This document shows, piece after piece, positions 17,834-26,780 of a DNA stretch of 64,000 nt. A program made the translations under genes and the position numbers. Position 1 is the stretch's first letter. Each line of letters begins with the position of its first letter. Source of the stretch: Granulosicoccaceae sp. 1_MG-2023 (GTDB lineage Bacteria; Pseudomonadota; Gammaproteobacteria; Granulosicoccales; Granulosicoccaceae). The notes under the pieces are model-generated. The model worked only from the letters and a program-made list of their open reading frames with translations, was not told the origin of the DNA and searched no databases. The DNA lies in NCBI GenBank assembly GCA_030546905.1, contig JAUOPI010000001.1, positions 307,766 to 371,765 of the forward strand, in the 5' to 3' direction.

Positions 17834-18634
17834 ATGAGCATGAAAAAATCGGTAATGACAGCAGGCGTATTTCTCGTAACTGCATTGGGTGCCAGTCTTG
17901 CAACAGCGGATGACGCTTTGCTTGAGGAGGGTGTGCTGCAGGTAGCGATGGAAGCGACCTATCCGCCGTTTGAGTCTTATGACGGTGACAAGATTGTCGG
18001 CTTTGACCCTGATATGTCGGCCTTGCTGGCAGAGAAAATGTCAGTGGATGTGGAATTAAACGATATCAAGTTCACCACCTTGATTCTGGGCCTTGGCGGC
18101 GGCAAGTTCGATGCGGTGATCTCGGGTATGTACATTACACCTGAGCGTGTCGAAATAGCCGATGCCATCCCATATGCCAAGACCGGCGCCGCTATCATGG
18201 TGCTCAAAGGCAGCGAAATACGACCCAAGAATGAGCTTGAACTTTGCGGCGTTAAAGTTGGTCTGCAACAAGGCACCTCCTGGGTAAAAGCACTGTCTGA
18301 GTTGTCAACCAGTTACTGCGTCGCAGAGGGTAAGGCGCCGATTTCCATACAGGAGTTCCCGACTGCACCGGAGGTGACCCAGGCCTTGATGTCACGCAAT
18401 GTTGAAGCGCAGGTGGAAATCGCCGGGGCGGCAGCACTGTTTGTTGAGCGCACCAAAGGGCGGGTCGAAATCACCTCGCCGGAACTTGTCTATCCGCAGA
18501 CGCTTGGCATCTACGTGAAAAAAGGCAATACCGCCTTGAAAGAACGTTTCGAAAAAGCGCTGGCGGAGCTCAAAGCTGACGGCTCGTACTACGAGCTGCT
18601 GGCAGAATATGACCTGACTCCGGTCGAAGACTGA
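17834..18634 (+). CDS. amino-acid-type ABC substrate-binding protein
   Basis: Periplasmic family 3 (polar amino acid) binding protein, 266 residues. Signal peptide (residues 1-25, cleavage near ASLATADD). The lobe-1 signature GVLQVAMEATYPPFESYDGDKIVGFDPDM and the middle VGLQQGTSWVKAL are typical. A GGAG ribosome site precedes the ATG. It delivers substrate to the permease-ATPase encoded 30 bases downstream, and presumably imports the compound degraded by the cluster enzymes. Confidence 0.9.
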   Translation: MSMKKSVMTAGVFLVTALGASLATADDALLEEGVLQVAMEATYPPFESYDGDKIVGFDPDMSALLAEKMSVDVELNDIKFTTLILGLGGGKFDAVISGMYITPERVEIADAIPYAKTGAAIMVLKGSEIRPKNELELCGVKVGLQQGTSWVKALSELSTSYCVAEGKAPISIQEFPTAPEVTQALMSRNVEAQVEIAGAAALFVERTKGRVEITSPELVYPQTLGIYVKKGNTALKERFEKALAELKADGSYYELLAEYDLTPVED

Positions 18635-18664
18635 GCTAACAACGAGTAACGCAGGGGAGTCACA

Positions 18665-20188
18665 ATGAGTCTGGATTGGGAATACTTTTTCTCCTTATTC
18701 ACCATGGTTGCCTTTTGGAAGGCGTGTGTCACGGTAGTTGTATTTAGCACGATCTCCTGGGGCATTGGCCTGATTCTGGGGTTCATTGTGGCCTCGGCCA
18801 AAATGTCGGCATATCGCTGGCTCAACATCCCGGCAAAGGTGTACGTGTGGTTTTTCCGCAGTGTGCCTTTGCTGGTGGTGTTGGTTTTTGTCTACAACCT
18901 GCCGCAGCTATTTCCGTCGACCGGGGCTTTTCTCAGCGATCCGTTTATGGCCGGCCTTGTCAGTATGGTGGTCACTGAGGCGGCCTATATGGCGGAGATC
19001 CACCGGGGTGGATTGCTGTCGGTCGCCAAGGGCCAGCGCGAGGCCGGTCATGCCTTGAATCTGGGCTACTTCAGTATTCAACGGCTGATCGTTGTGCCGC
19101 AGGCGATCCGGATCTCCATGCCGGCCCTGATCAATGAGTATGTCACTGTTATCAAACTCAGCTCGCTGGTCTCTGCGATCTCCCTGCCGGAGTTGCTGCA
19201 AACCGGTCAGCGCCTGTATTCACAGAACTTTCTGGTGCTGGAAACGCTGCTTGCGGTAGCGGTCTACTATGTTCTGATTGTGACGGTTTTCGGTGCCGTG
19301 TTGCAGTGGGCCGAGTACAGGATGGATGTGCCTTCACGCAAGCCCGGCACTTTAGCAGAACCTGAAATTGAAGCCTTACGTCAGCAAGCCTTACCCATGC
19401 CTGCGCGTGAAATCAGCAAGGTGCCGGGTACACCACCGGCCTTGCAGTTACGCGGCGTGCAGAAAGCCTATGGCGAACACAGCGTGCTCAAAGGCATAGA
19501 CCTGACTGTCAAAGAAGGTGAGGTGATCAGCGTGATCGGGCCCTCCGGCTCGGGCAAAACCACGCTGATCCGCACGATCAATCAGCTCGAAACGCTCGAT
19601 AGCGGTGAAATTGTACTGTTCGGGCTGGATTATCTCGATGCGGAAAGCAGCCTGAGTTCGCCCAAAGTCCGCCTCGGCCGGCAGCGCATCGGAATGGTTT
19701 TTCAGAGCTTTAATCTGTTTCCGCATATGACTGTGCTGGATAACATCCTGCTGGCGCCGCGGGTGCTAAAAGGCCGTAGCAGTGCACAGCAGGACCGTGA
19801 ACGGGCCTGGTATCTGCTCGATCAGGTGGGCTTGCTGGCTCATGCTGACAAGTATCCCCATCAGCTGTCCGGCGGCCAGCAACAACGGGTTGCAATTGCC
19901 CGTACCCTGGCCCTGTCGCCGGATATTATTCTGTTTGATGAGCCGACCTCGGCACTGGACCCGGAAATGGTCGAGGAAGTGCTGAAAGTTATTCAGGATC
20001 TGGCCCGTGAAGGCATGACGATGATGATCGTCACCCACGAGATGGATTTCGCCTTGAATGTGTCTGACCGCGTCGTGATGATGGAAGACGGTGTGGTGCA
20101 GCTTGATGCGCCGCCGGCGGAGATTCTCGATCCGCACAACACACAGGAATCCTTCACCCGCATGCGCGCCTTTATGGGCCGCGCCTGA
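18665..20188 (+). CDS. fused amino-acid ABC permease-ATPase
   Basis: A 507-residue single chain joining both cytoplasmic-side functions of a polar amino acid importer. Residues 15-215 are a HisM/GlnP-type permease with its EAA coupling loop ([20 protein letters not shown], 105-124). A roughly 40-residue linker follows, then an ATPase: Walker [10 protein letters not shown] (292-300), signature LSGGQQQR (401-408), Walker [10 protein letters not shown] (421-429). Fusions of this kind exist but separate genes are usual; the second importer in this window keeps them separate. A homodimer would supply two permease and two ATPase domains. Confidence 0.9.
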   Translation: MSLDWEYFFSLFTMVAFWKACVTVVVFSTISWGIGLILGFIVASAKMSAYRWLNIPAKVYVWFFRSVPLLVVLVFVYNLPQLFPSTGAFLSDPFMAGLVSMVVTEAAYMAEIHRGGLLSVAKGQREAGHALNLGYFSIQRLIVVPQAIRISMPALINEYVTVIKLSSLVSAISLPELLQTGQRLYSQNFLVLETLLAVAVYYVLIVTVFGAVLQWAEYRMDVPSRKPGTLAEPEIEALRQQALPMPAREISKVPGTPPALQLRGVQKAYGEHSVLKGIDLTVKEGEVISVIGPSGSGKTTLIRTINQLETLDSGEIVLFGLDYLDAESSLSSPKVRLGRQRIGMVFQSFNLFPHMTVLDNILLAPRVLKGRSSAQQDRERAWYLLDQVGLLAHADKYPHQLSGGQQQRVAIARTLALSPDIILFDEPTSALDPEMVEEVLKVIQDLAREGMTMMIVTHEMDFALNVSDRVVMMEDGVVQLDAPPAEILDPHNTQESFTRMRAFMGRA

Positions 20189-20205
20189 TCTTCGGAGTGG
20201 AAAGC

Positions 20206-20940
20206 ATGACTAAGACCAGTGAACAACAACTGCGTGAAGAGCTGGCCGCCGCTTACCGCCTGGCAGCCATGCTGGGCTGGGAAGACACCATCTACACGCA
20301 CTTTTCAGCGCGCCTGCCCGGCACCGGTGAACCGCGCTTTCTGATCAATCCCTTCGGTCTGATGTTCGATGAAATCAGCGCCAGCGACCTGATTGTGGTG
20401 GATATGCACGGCAACGTACTGGAGGGCAAGGCCGGCTATAACCAGGCCGGCTTTACCATCCACAGCGCGGTACATATGGCGCGCGAGGATGCCCATTGCG
20501 TCATGCATACCCACACCATCGCCGGCATGGCGGTGGCGGCCTGTCGTTCCGGCCTGCTTAATCTGAACCAGATTTCTGCCGAGTTCCATGAGCGGGTCGG
20601 TTACCATGACTATGAAGGTGTTGCCTTTAATCTGGAAGAGCGCAGCCGTATTCAGGCTTCACTGGGTGACAATATTGCATTGATTCTGCGTCAGCACGGT
20701 TTGCTCAGTGTCGGCGCCACCGTGCCTGATGCGTTTCAGGTCATGTATTACCTGAATAAGGCCTGCGAAATTCAGTTGGCAGCGGCGCAGATGAGCGCGC
20801 TTGCGCCGGTTGAAACCATCCCCGATGCGCTGGCACAGCATGTCAGTGAGCAATTCAAAAGCGTTGAGCATGAACGCCACGATGTCTGGCAAGCCTGGTT
20901 GCGTAAACTGGAACGGCTGGCACCGGACTACCGGGATTGA
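20206..20940 (+). CDS. class II aldolase/adducin family protein
   Basis: 244-residue aldolase II-like protein. The zinc-site motif is HTHTIAGMAV (around residues 103-112), and a later His lies in RQHGLLSVG. Members include fuculose-phosphate aldolase and decarboxylating 3-oxo-4-phosphotetronate enzymes, but also many with unknown substrate. ATG 20206 is chosen for the GGAG eight bases upstream rather than the in-frame GTG at 20197. It lies 17 bases after the transporter gene. Confidence 0.85.
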   Translation: MTKTSEQQLREELAAAYRLAAMLGWEDTIYTHFSARLPGTGEPRFLINPFGLMFDEISASDLIVVDMHGNVLEGKAGYNQAGFTIHSAVHMAREDAHCVMHTHTIAGMAVAACRSGLLNLNQISAEFHERVGYHDYEGVAFNLEERSRIQASLGDNIALILRQHGLLSVGATVPDAFQVMYYLNKACEIQLAAAQMSALAPVETIPDALAQHVSEQFKSVEHERHDVWQAWLRKLERLAPDYRD

Positions 20941-20942
20941 TT

Positions 20943-21878
20943 ATGAGACCGACTGTCCTGTTGGCCATAGATGACGCAGAGCTTACGCAACAGATCGAAG
21001 CCGAACTGCAGCGTGACGGCAAGGTCGCGTACTGCGGTTACGGGAGTCCCGAAGCGGCCGGTGCGGAACTGGCCGCCTGCTGGTTTCCGCGCGCCGATCT
21101 GCTCAGTGCATATCCTTCGCTGAAAGCCATACAGGCCGTGTCCGCCGGTGTGGATCATCTCGGACCGGCCTTGTTGAACTCATCATTGCCGGTTTCAAGG
21201 ATTGTTGATGCCGGGCAAAAACAAGGCATGCTCGAGTATGTGCTCTGGGGCGTCTTGTATTATCAGCGTGATTTCGACCGTGCCATTGCAAACCAGCAAC
21301 AGCAACACTGGCACCTTTATCCACAGAAAGCGGCCGCGGACCTGCGTATCGGGGTTTTAGGCCTGGGCGAGATGGGCCGGTATGTGGCCGGCTCTTTGGC
21401 CGCAATGGGATACAGGGTCAGCGGCTGGGCGCGCAGCGCAAAAGAAATCGCCGGCGTGACGACGTTTACGGCTGAGTCAGGTTTGCAGAAAATGCTCAGC
21501 ACCAGCGATGTGTTGGTTAATCTGTTGCCGCTGACGCCACAGACGCGCGGCATTCTTAACGCTGCGATGTTTGCGGCCATGCCGCAGGGCGCGGTATTGA
21601 TCAATGCCGGCCGGGGCGGGCATTTGCTGGAAGCCGATCTGATAGCCGCGCTGGATTCAGGGCAGCTGCGTGGCGCGATTCTCGACGTATTTGATGAAGA
21701 ACCGCTTAGGAAGGGGCATCCTTTGTGGAACAGCCCGGGCGTGTTGATCACCCCGCATATGGCATCCTCGGCGTCGCCCAGCGCCATAGCCGCGCAAATC
21801 ACGGAGAACGCGCTGCGTGTTGCAGCCGGCTTACCTCTGTTGCATCAGCTTGGCGACGGGCAGCCGGCGCACACATAG
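20943..21878 (+). CDS. D-2-hydroxyacid dehydrogenase, GhrA-like
   Basis: 311-residue NAD(P)-dependent 2-hydroxyacid dehydrogenase resembling glyoxylate/hydroxypyruvate reductase A. The Rossmann motif is GVLGLGEMGRYVAGSLA; catalytic residues sit in INAGRGG (Arg), DVFDEEPL (Glu) and TPHMASSASP (His). It starts two bases after the aldolase stop codon, at an ATG preferred over TTG 20937. As the last gene of the cluster it could reduce or oxidise a C2-C3 2-oxoacid such as glyoxylate or hydroxypyruvate released by the upstream enzymes. Confidence 0.86.
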   Translation: MRPTVLLAIDDAELTQQIEAELQRDGKVAYCGYGSPEAAGAELAACWFPRADLLSAYPSLKAIQAVSAGVDHLGPALLNSSLPVSRIVDAGQKQGMLEYVLWGVLYYQRDFDRAIANQQQQHWHLYPQKAAADLRIGVLGLGEMGRYVAGSLAAMGYRVSGWARSAKEIAGVTTFTAESGLQKMLSTSDVLVNLLPLTPQTRGILNAAMFAAMPQGAVLINAGRGGHLLEADLIAALDSGQLRGAILDVFDEEPLRKGHPLWNSPGVLITPHMASSASPSAIAAQITENALRVAAGLPLLHQLGDGQPAHT

Positions 21879-21890
21879 AAGGCCGTGCTG

Positions 21891-22313
21891 TCAGCTCAGA
21901 TTGCGGCGTATCTGCAGCAGCGTCCGGCTAAGCCGGGCGCGTTCATCGTCGCTGATACCCTGCATCATTTTTCCCATCATCTGTTGTTCAATGGCCTGCA
22001 TACGTGCCAGATCTTCCTTGCCTTTTTCCGACAGCGATAAGAGCTGACTGCGGCGGTCTTCCGGGTTCGGTTCGCGCTTGATCAATCCCTGTTTTTCCAT
22101 GTCGTTCAGCAACCGTGTGATCTGTGCCTTATCGCGTTGCAGGGTTTGCACAATCGTCTGCGCCGTGCAGGGCTGGATGTGGTCGATCAGCCGTGTCACC
22201 TTCAAAAACGCCGGCGGATAGCACAGGCCGGCGTCCTGAAACTCGCGGGACAGGGCAGTCTTGCCGGCGTGAAACAGCTCGGCAATATGGGCAAACAGAT
22301 TATCGTTCGGCAT
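21891..22313 (-). CDS. MarR-family regulator
   Basis: 140-residue MarR regulator: TAQTIVQTLQRDKAQITRLLNDMEKQGLIKREPNPEDRRSQLLSLSEKGK covers the recognition helix and the DxRS wing. It is divergent from the siderophore-interacting reductase gene with an inverted repeat between them, so it probably represses that gene and itself. It converges on the catabolic cluster with only 12 bases between stop codons. Confidence 0.9.
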   Translation of the reverse strand: MPNDNLFAHIAELFHAGKTALSREFQDAGLCYPPAFLKVTRLIDHIQPCTAQTIVQTLQRDKAQITRLLNDMEKQGLIKREPNPEDRRSQLLSLSEKGKEDLARMQAIEQQMMGKMMQGISDDERARLSRTLLQIRRNLS

Positions 22314-22332
22314 GACGACCTTCCTTTAATGG

Positions 22333-22374
22333 TTGACAATAGCAACTATATGCAATTATGGTTGATATTGTCAA
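22333..22374. promoter_or_regulatory. MarR operator region
   Basis: Perfect 9-bp inverted repeat TTGACAATA (22333-22341) and TATTGTCAA (22366-22374) separated by 24 bases, enclosing a near-palindrome CAACTATA...TATGGTTG. It lies between divergent marR and the siderophore-interacting gene; TTGACA also resembles a -35 element. Confidence 0.65.
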
Positions 22375-22413
22375 TTATTCGCGGCACAGGGTGCCGATCT
22401 GAGGGACTGCTCT

Positions 22414-23199
22414 ATGAACAAAAACACAGACACCAGCGCCGCACAAGCCGCACAACCGTCGATAGAACGGATCAGGCACGAACTGCGTATGCGCACGCTC
22501 ACTGTCAGTGAGGCCCGCTATCTTACCCCGAATATGATCAGAATCTGCCTGACGGGACCGGAGCTGGCGGGTTTTACCAGCCTGTCGCCGGACGATCATG
22601 TGAAGATATTCCTGCCGGACGGCGACGGGCAGGAGCTGCAGAAGCGGGACTTCACGCCCCGCTACTACGATCCCCAAAGCATGACGCTGACGCTGGATTT
22701 TGTCGCTCATGAGGGCGGTCCGGCCACCCGTTGGGCGCAGCAGGCCAGTGTCGGGCAACAACTGCAACTGGGCGGGCCGCGTGCTTCGCAATGCCTTAGC
22801 GGCGATATCCGTCGCTGGTTGCTGATCGGCGATGAAACCGCCTTACCGGCGATCGGCCGGCGTATTGAGGAGCTGCCCGCCGGTGTCAGCGTGACCAGCC
22901 TGGTTGCCGTGCCTTCTGCCGCCGATGAACAGCGCTGGCAGACCCGCGCTGCACTGAGCGCGCACTGGTTGCACCGGGATCTGCATGAGGCTGCTGATGC
23001 GGCACCTTTTCTGCGTCAGTTGGGCACGCTGGCGCTTGAGGCGGGGACGTTTGTCTGGATCGCCGGCGAAGCGGCGATGGTCAAGGCCGTACGCCGTTAT
23101 CTGATCAATGAGCGCGGCCACGACAAAGCCTGGTTGAAAGCCGCAGGCTACTGGAAGCAGGGCGTCGCTGACAGCAACGAAAAGAGCATCGACGACTGA
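22414..23199 (+). CDS. siderophore-interacting FAD/NAD(P) reductase
   Basis: 261-residue cytoplasmic flavoprotein of the SIP (ViuB/YqjH) family, which reduces ferric siderophores to release iron. The FAD-binding RDFTPRYYD (a variant of RxYTxR), the phosphate-binding GGPATRWAQ segment, GGPRAS and the C-terminal WIAGEAAMVKAVRRYL are all present. In Escherichia coli the related yqjH is paired with the PadR-type iron regulator YqjI; here a MarR protein takes that position. No siderophore biosynthesis genes are in the window. Confidence 0.9.
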   Translation: MNKNTDTSAAQAAQPSIERIRHELRMRTLTVSEARYLTPNMIRICLTGPELAGFTSLSPDDHVKIFLPDGDGQELQKRDFTPRYYDPQSMTLTLDFVAHEGGPATRWAQQASVGQQLQLGGPRASQCLSGDIRRWLLIGDETALPAIGRRIEELPAGVSVTSLVAVPSAADEQRWQTRAALSAHWLHRDLHEAADAAPFLRQLGTLALEAGTFVWIAGEAAMVKAVRRYLINERGHDKAWLKAAGYWKQGVADSNEKSIDD

Positions 23200-23209
23200 G
23201 CCTGCCAGA

Positions 23210-23251
23210 CCCCGGCCCTATAGCCGCCTGTACACGCGCTCAGGGCCGGGG
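23210..23251 (+). terminator. inverted repeat after the SIP gene
   Basis: Perfect 10-bp inverted repeat CCCCGGCCCT / AGGGCCGGGG with a 22-base loop, 11 bases past the stop codon. No T-run follows, so it may be a rho-assisted or transcript-stabilising structure. Confidence 0.45.
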
Positions 23252-23357
23252 CTGCGCCGCACCTGCGTGATGAAAGACCGCGCGCGGTATGAGTGCTGTC
23301 AGCGTGCTATCCTGACGCCCCTTATCTCAGGGACTGTTTGCCGAAGGGGATTCCCGT

Positions 23358-23951
23358 ATGGGTTGTTTCAGGATGTGCCGGATCGGGCTTGTCGTATTAT
23401 GTCCGCTATTGCAAAGCTGTGCTTCGATTCAAACCAACCGCTACAGCTACGATCAAACGCCGGATTTCGATTGCCGGGAGCAGAGCAGTATCCCGCGTGT
23501 GTACAGTGGAACCATCCTTGATATCTACCGCCTCAGCAGTGCCGACAGACGTCTGGTGCACGCACTTGATCTGCCGTTCAGCCTGATCGGCGATACGCTG
23601 ATCCTGCCCTATACCATCTACAAACACGCAAGTCCGGTTATTGGTATTCACAAGACATGTGTCTGCAGCCACCCGCAGAAGACCGCGCGCCGACAGGGCA
23701 CTGAGTTCGCCTCAGGGACGGATATGGCGTTCAAACGAGGCCAGTATGCCGCGCAGGATATTCAACTCGCTCTGGTCCGGTTCTGCGCGGTCGAAAAGAA
23801 AACGCAGTTTCTCCATGATTTTGCCGGGATGCGCGCGGTTGATAAAACCCGCGTCGTAAATCGCCCGTTGCAGATGTTGATAAAAGCCTTCCATCTCACG
23901 GGTCGGTGGCAGTGTCCGCGCCGGGCGCGGGGCTTTGCCGGCTTGCGCTAA
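23358..23951 (+). CDS. YceK/YidQ-like lipoprotein with anomalous 3' extension
   Basis: The first 95 codons encode a small outer-membrane lipoprotein of the YceK/YidQ type: signal peptide with lipobox LLQSC (Cys21), then RVYSGTILDIY and DLPFSLIGDTLILPYTIYKH. An AAGGGG ribosome site supports the ATG. Relatives stop shortly after LPYTI. Here the frame stays open for about 100 more codons with unrelated sequence, running 240 bases antisense into trmJ. A one-base deletion or two-base insertion near codon 95 would end it at TGA 23702-23704, just before trmJ, so a recent frameshift is likely. Confidence 0.65.
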   Translation: MGCFRMCRIGLVVLCPLLQSCASIQTNRYSYDQTPDFDCREQSSIPRVYSGTILDIYRLSSADRRLVHALDLPFSLIGDTLILPYTIYKHASPVIGIHKTCVCSHPQKTARRQGTEFASGTDMAFKRGQYAAQDIQLALVRFCAVEKKTQFLHDFAGMRAVDKTRVVNRPLQMLIKAFHLTGRWQCPRRARGFAGLR

Positions 23952-24434
23952 AACCGCTTTACGGATCTCATAGCTGATCAGTTGCACCGCCGCGGCCAGG
24001 TTCAGTGAGGGATAGTCCGGATCTGCCGGAATCGTCACCCGGTAGCGCGCCGGTCGCAGATGCTCATTGGACAGACCGAAGCGTTCAGGTCCGTAAAGCA
24101 CCGCCACCGGCCCCAGGGCCGCCTGTTCGACCAACAGGGCAGCGGCTTGCTCGGCATCCAGCTCCGGCAGATCAAAGCCGCGCGGGCGCGCAGTACAGGC
24201 CACCACCAGCCGGGTGTCGGCCAGCGTTACCTGCAGCGAGTCACTGAGCTGCGCCGCTTGCAGCACATCGCCTGCCCCGGCGGCCAGCCTTGTGGCTTCC
24301 TCGTGCGGATAGTCACGCGCCTGTACCAGCGCCAGACGGCGCAGGCCCATGGTTTTTAGGGCACGCGCAGCTGAGCCGATATTGCCCGGATGATGGGTCT
24401 GCACCAGTACCGAAAGGACGTTGTCGCGGAGCAT
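23712..24434 (-). CDS. trmJ: tRNA 2'-O-methyltransferase TrmJ
   Basis: SPOUT-class enzyme that 2'-O-methylates position 32 of certain tRNAs. The knot motifs are all present: VLVQTHHPGNIGSAARALK (motif 1), VAVLYGPERFGLSNEHL (motif 2) and PSLNLAAAVQLISYE (motif 3), and the C-terminal helical extension with ERHIRP is complete. 240 residues is standard. In many gammaproteobacteria trmJ neighbours suhB and iscR/cysE; here it lies downstream of a GNAT gene. Confidence 0.95.
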   Translation of the reverse strand: MLRDNVLSVLVQTHHPGNIGSAARALKTMGLRRLALVQARDYPHEEATRLAAGAGDVLQAAQLSDSLQVTLADTRLVVACTARPRGFDLPELDAEQAAALLVEQAALGPVAVLYGPERFGLSNEHLRPARYRVTIPADPDYPSLNLAAAVQLISYEIRKAVLAQAGKAPRPARTLPPTREMEGFYQHLQRAIYDAGFINRAHPGKIMEKLRFLFDRAEPDQSELNILRGILASFERHIRP

Positions 24435-24517
24435 GTAACTAAGGCCGGATGAATGTGCTGCGCATCATAGCGCAAGCGGCCACGGCGGGCGACGGCGCTG
24501 CCCGGCCTGACGGCGTT

Positions 24518-24967
24518 TCACAGCCCAAGCCGCATCGGCACCATGGCCGAGCGGGCAAATCCGGCACGGCGGTAGAATTGCTGGGCGCTATGGTTATTGG
24601 CATCGGTCAGCAAAGTCAGGCGCAGGCAGGCGCGCCGGTTGGCCAGCGAGACTGCACTGTCGAGCAGCGACTTGCCGATGCCTTTATGGCGGTACTGCGG
24701 GTCGATGATCATATCCTCGAGCAGGGCGACGCGTCCGCCCAGCGCGGTGGAAACCGTATATAACAGGCTCACCATACCCAGTACCTTGCCCGGTTGTCGC
24801 GCAACCAGTATTTCACCCACCGACGGGTCCCCGATGATTTGTTTCAGTGCCTGGCTTTGCTTATTGCTATCGGGGCTGAAATCACGCTCCTGCTCAAAGA
24901 GGATGTTCAGCAAGGCGCAAAGATCGGGGATGTCCGCAATCCGCGCCGGGGTGATTTGCCAGAGCAT
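24518..24967 (-). CDS. GNAT-family N-acetyltransferase
   Basis: 149-residue acetyltransferase. Motif A is VALLEDMIIDPQYRHKGIGKSLLDSAVSLA with the acetyl-CoA pyrophosphate loop (residues 83-112), and motif B is AQQFYRRAGFARSAM. Acceptor substrate unknown. It precedes trmJ on the same strand by 83 bases. Confidence 0.85.
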   Translation of the reverse strand: MLWQITPARIADIPDLCALLNILFEQERDFSPDSNKQSQALKQIIGDPSVGEILVARQPGKVLGMVSLLYTVSTALGGRVALLEDMIIDPQYRHKGIGKSLLDSAVSLANRRACLRLTLLTDANNHSAQQFYRRAGFARSAMVPMRLGL

Positions 24968-25246
24968 ATCGTCGTCCTGATTGGCAGCAATGCCGCCATC
25001 TTAGCGCGTCTGCGGGCTGTCGTGCAGTAGCAGACCGGCCCCGTTCTGACGCACTTGTGTGAGTGCTGCATGAGGGGGCAGATGTCGCCCTGTATGCGTA
25101 GTCATGGTGCGCCGGGATGCCGTGATAAATCCATGTTATCCCGTGGCTGTCAGGTTTTATTGCCGACCGATCAAGGGCTTGCCGTAAGTGCTGCGATGCC
25201 GTCCGGACATGGCACACCATTGGCACTGATCAGTACAAACCAAACT

Positions 25247-25261
25247 GGTCAGACCGGTCTG
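25247..25261. promoter_or_regulatory. FadR/GntR-type operator
   Basis: GGTCAGACC (25247-25255) is the GGTC-n-GACC core typical of FadR-subfamily sites, overlapped by the perfect 12-base palindrome CAGACCGGTCTG (25250-25261). It lies five bases before the regulator's ATG, which predicts autorepression. Confidence 0.65.
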
Positions 25262-25266
25262 AACTC

Positions 25267-25968
25267 ATGCTTAAAGCCAGCCGCAGTGTTGCCAGTGAAG
25301 CGGCAACACAAATACAAGCCCGAATACTGAACGGCGAATGGCCCGGTGGCACCATGCTGCCCGGTCAGCGGCTGCTGTCGCAAAGTCTGAGTATCAGTCG
25401 TGCCTCCCTGCGTGAGGCGATCTCCATGCTTGAGGGACTGGGGCTTGTCCGTCCCCAGCCCGGCAAGGGCGTGTTGGTCACCTACGGCACTGAGCGGCGT
25501 TGCGATCAATTGCCTGCCGGCCCCGGGGATACGCAGCCGGCAGCCTTGCTGCAGTTTCGTCTCGCCCTTGAGCCTTTGGCGGCCATGCTGGCTGCCAGCG
25601 CGATCACCCCGGCGCAGGCCAGCGCCCTGTGGGCCTTGCAGAGCGATCTCGACGAGGCTGTACTGAACACCGATCTGGTGCGCGCTTCCGAAGCTGACCT
25701 TGCTTTTCATCTCAAAGTGGCCGAAATCAGCGGCAATCCCATGATCGCTGAAGCTATCCGCAATGCCAGTGCCGGACTTGCACATAGCCTGCGGCTGCCG
25801 TTTGCAGAAACAGCGCGCATCCGTGAGACCGCCGAGGAACACCGCCGTATTACTGCGGCGATTACCGCATCCGAGCCGGCCGCGGCCCGTCGCGCCATGC
25901 ACGCGCATCTGGCCGGCGCTGCAGCCCGTGCCGGTCTGTCCCCCGATTTACTTAACCCCGTGACCTGA
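25267..25968 (+). CDS. GntR-family (FadR subfamily) regulator
   Basis: 233-residue regulator. Winged helix: ARILNGEWPGGTMLPGQRLLSQSLSISRASLREAISMLEGLGLVRPQPGKGV (residues 18-70). The all-helical FCD effector domain follows, with the metal-ligand pattern DLAFHLKVAEISGN and later EEHRRI and AMHAHL His residues. It is co-oriented with the ABC importer 15 bases downstream and is probably its regulator; FCD proteins bind small carboxylates or amino acids through the metal. No obvious ribosome site; the operator overlaps the leader. Confidence 0.9.
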   Translation: MLKASRSVASEAATQIQARILNGEWPGGTMLPGQRLLSQSLSISRASLREAISMLEGLGLVRPQPGKGVLVTYGTERRCDQLPAGPGDTQPAALLQFRLALEPLAAMLAASAITPAQASALWALQSDLDEAVLNTDLVRASEADLAFHLKVAEISGNPMIAEAIRNASAGLAHSLRLPFAETARIRETAEEHRRITAAITASEPAAARRAMHAHLAGAAARAGLSPDLLNPVT

Positions 25969-25983
25969 AAACAGGAGTCTCCT

Positions 25984-26772
25984 ATGAAACGCCGTCCGTT
26001 TATCCGCCGCCTCGCTGCCGGCGCTGTCTTATCGCTGCTTGCTTGCAGTGCTGTGTTTGCCGATGTGCTCGATGATATCAAAGAAGCCGGCGTGCTGACC
26101 GTCGCCGTGCCGCAGGACTTTCCGCCCTTTGGCAGTGTCGGCACTGACCTGAAACCGATTGGTTATGACATCGATATGGCCAAACTGATTGCAGATGATC
26201 TGGGTGTGTTGGTCGAACTGGTGCCGGTCACAAGTACGAACCGCATACCGTTTCTCACTACAGGCAAAGCCGATCTGGTGATTTCCAGCCTGGGTAAGAA
26301 TCCCGACCGTGAGAAAGTCATCGACTTTACCGATGCCTACGCGCCTTTCTTTAACGGCGTATTCGGACCGGACGATGTGGCTGCCGCCGATGCCGCGGCA
26401 CTGTCGGGCAAAACCCTCGGTGTTACCCGCGGCTCTATCGAAGATCTCGAGCTGAGCAAAATCGCGCCGGAGGATCTGACCATCAAGCGCTTTGAAGACA
26501 ATAACGGCACCATCTCCGCGTATCTGTCCGGTCAGGTCGAGTTGATTGCCACCGGCAATGTGGTCGCCGCAGCGGTCAATGAGCAAACCGATCAGCGTAA
26601 TCTGAGCGTGAAGTTCCTGATCAAAAACTCGCCCTGTTATGTGGGTGTGGCCAAAGGTGAGGATGCACTGAAAGCCAAAGTCAACGAGATCATCGCAGCG
26701 GCCAAAGCCGATGGCCGGCTGGAGAAAATTGCCGGGACCTGGCTGCAACAGCCTTTGCCTGACGATCTTTGA
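25984..26772 (+). CDS. amino-acid-type ABC substrate-binding protein
   Basis: 262-residue family 3 periplasmic binding protein. Signal peptide residues 1-26 (ACSAVFADVL). Signature: GVLTVAVPQDFPPFGSV then GYDIDMAKLIADDLGVLVELVPVTSTNRIPFL. It has AGGAG ahead of its ATG and is followed by a strong hairpin that probably makes it the most abundant product of the operon. Ligand unknown; a neutral or acidic amino acid or related compound is typical. Confidence 0.9.
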   Translation: MKRRPFIRRLAAGAVLSLLACSAVFADVLDDIKEAGVLTVAVPQDFPPFGSVGTDLKPIGYDIDMAKLIADDLGVLVELVPVTSTNRIPFLTTGKADLVISSLGKNPDREKVIDFTDAYAPFFNGVFGPDDVAAADAAALSGKTLGVTRGSIEDLELSKIAPEDLTIKRFEDNNGTISAYLSGQVELIATGNVVAAAVNEQTDQRNLSVKFLIKNSPCYVGVAKGEDALKAKVNEIIAAAKADGRLEKIAGTWLQQPLPDDL

Positions 26773-26780
26773 TGGATAAA

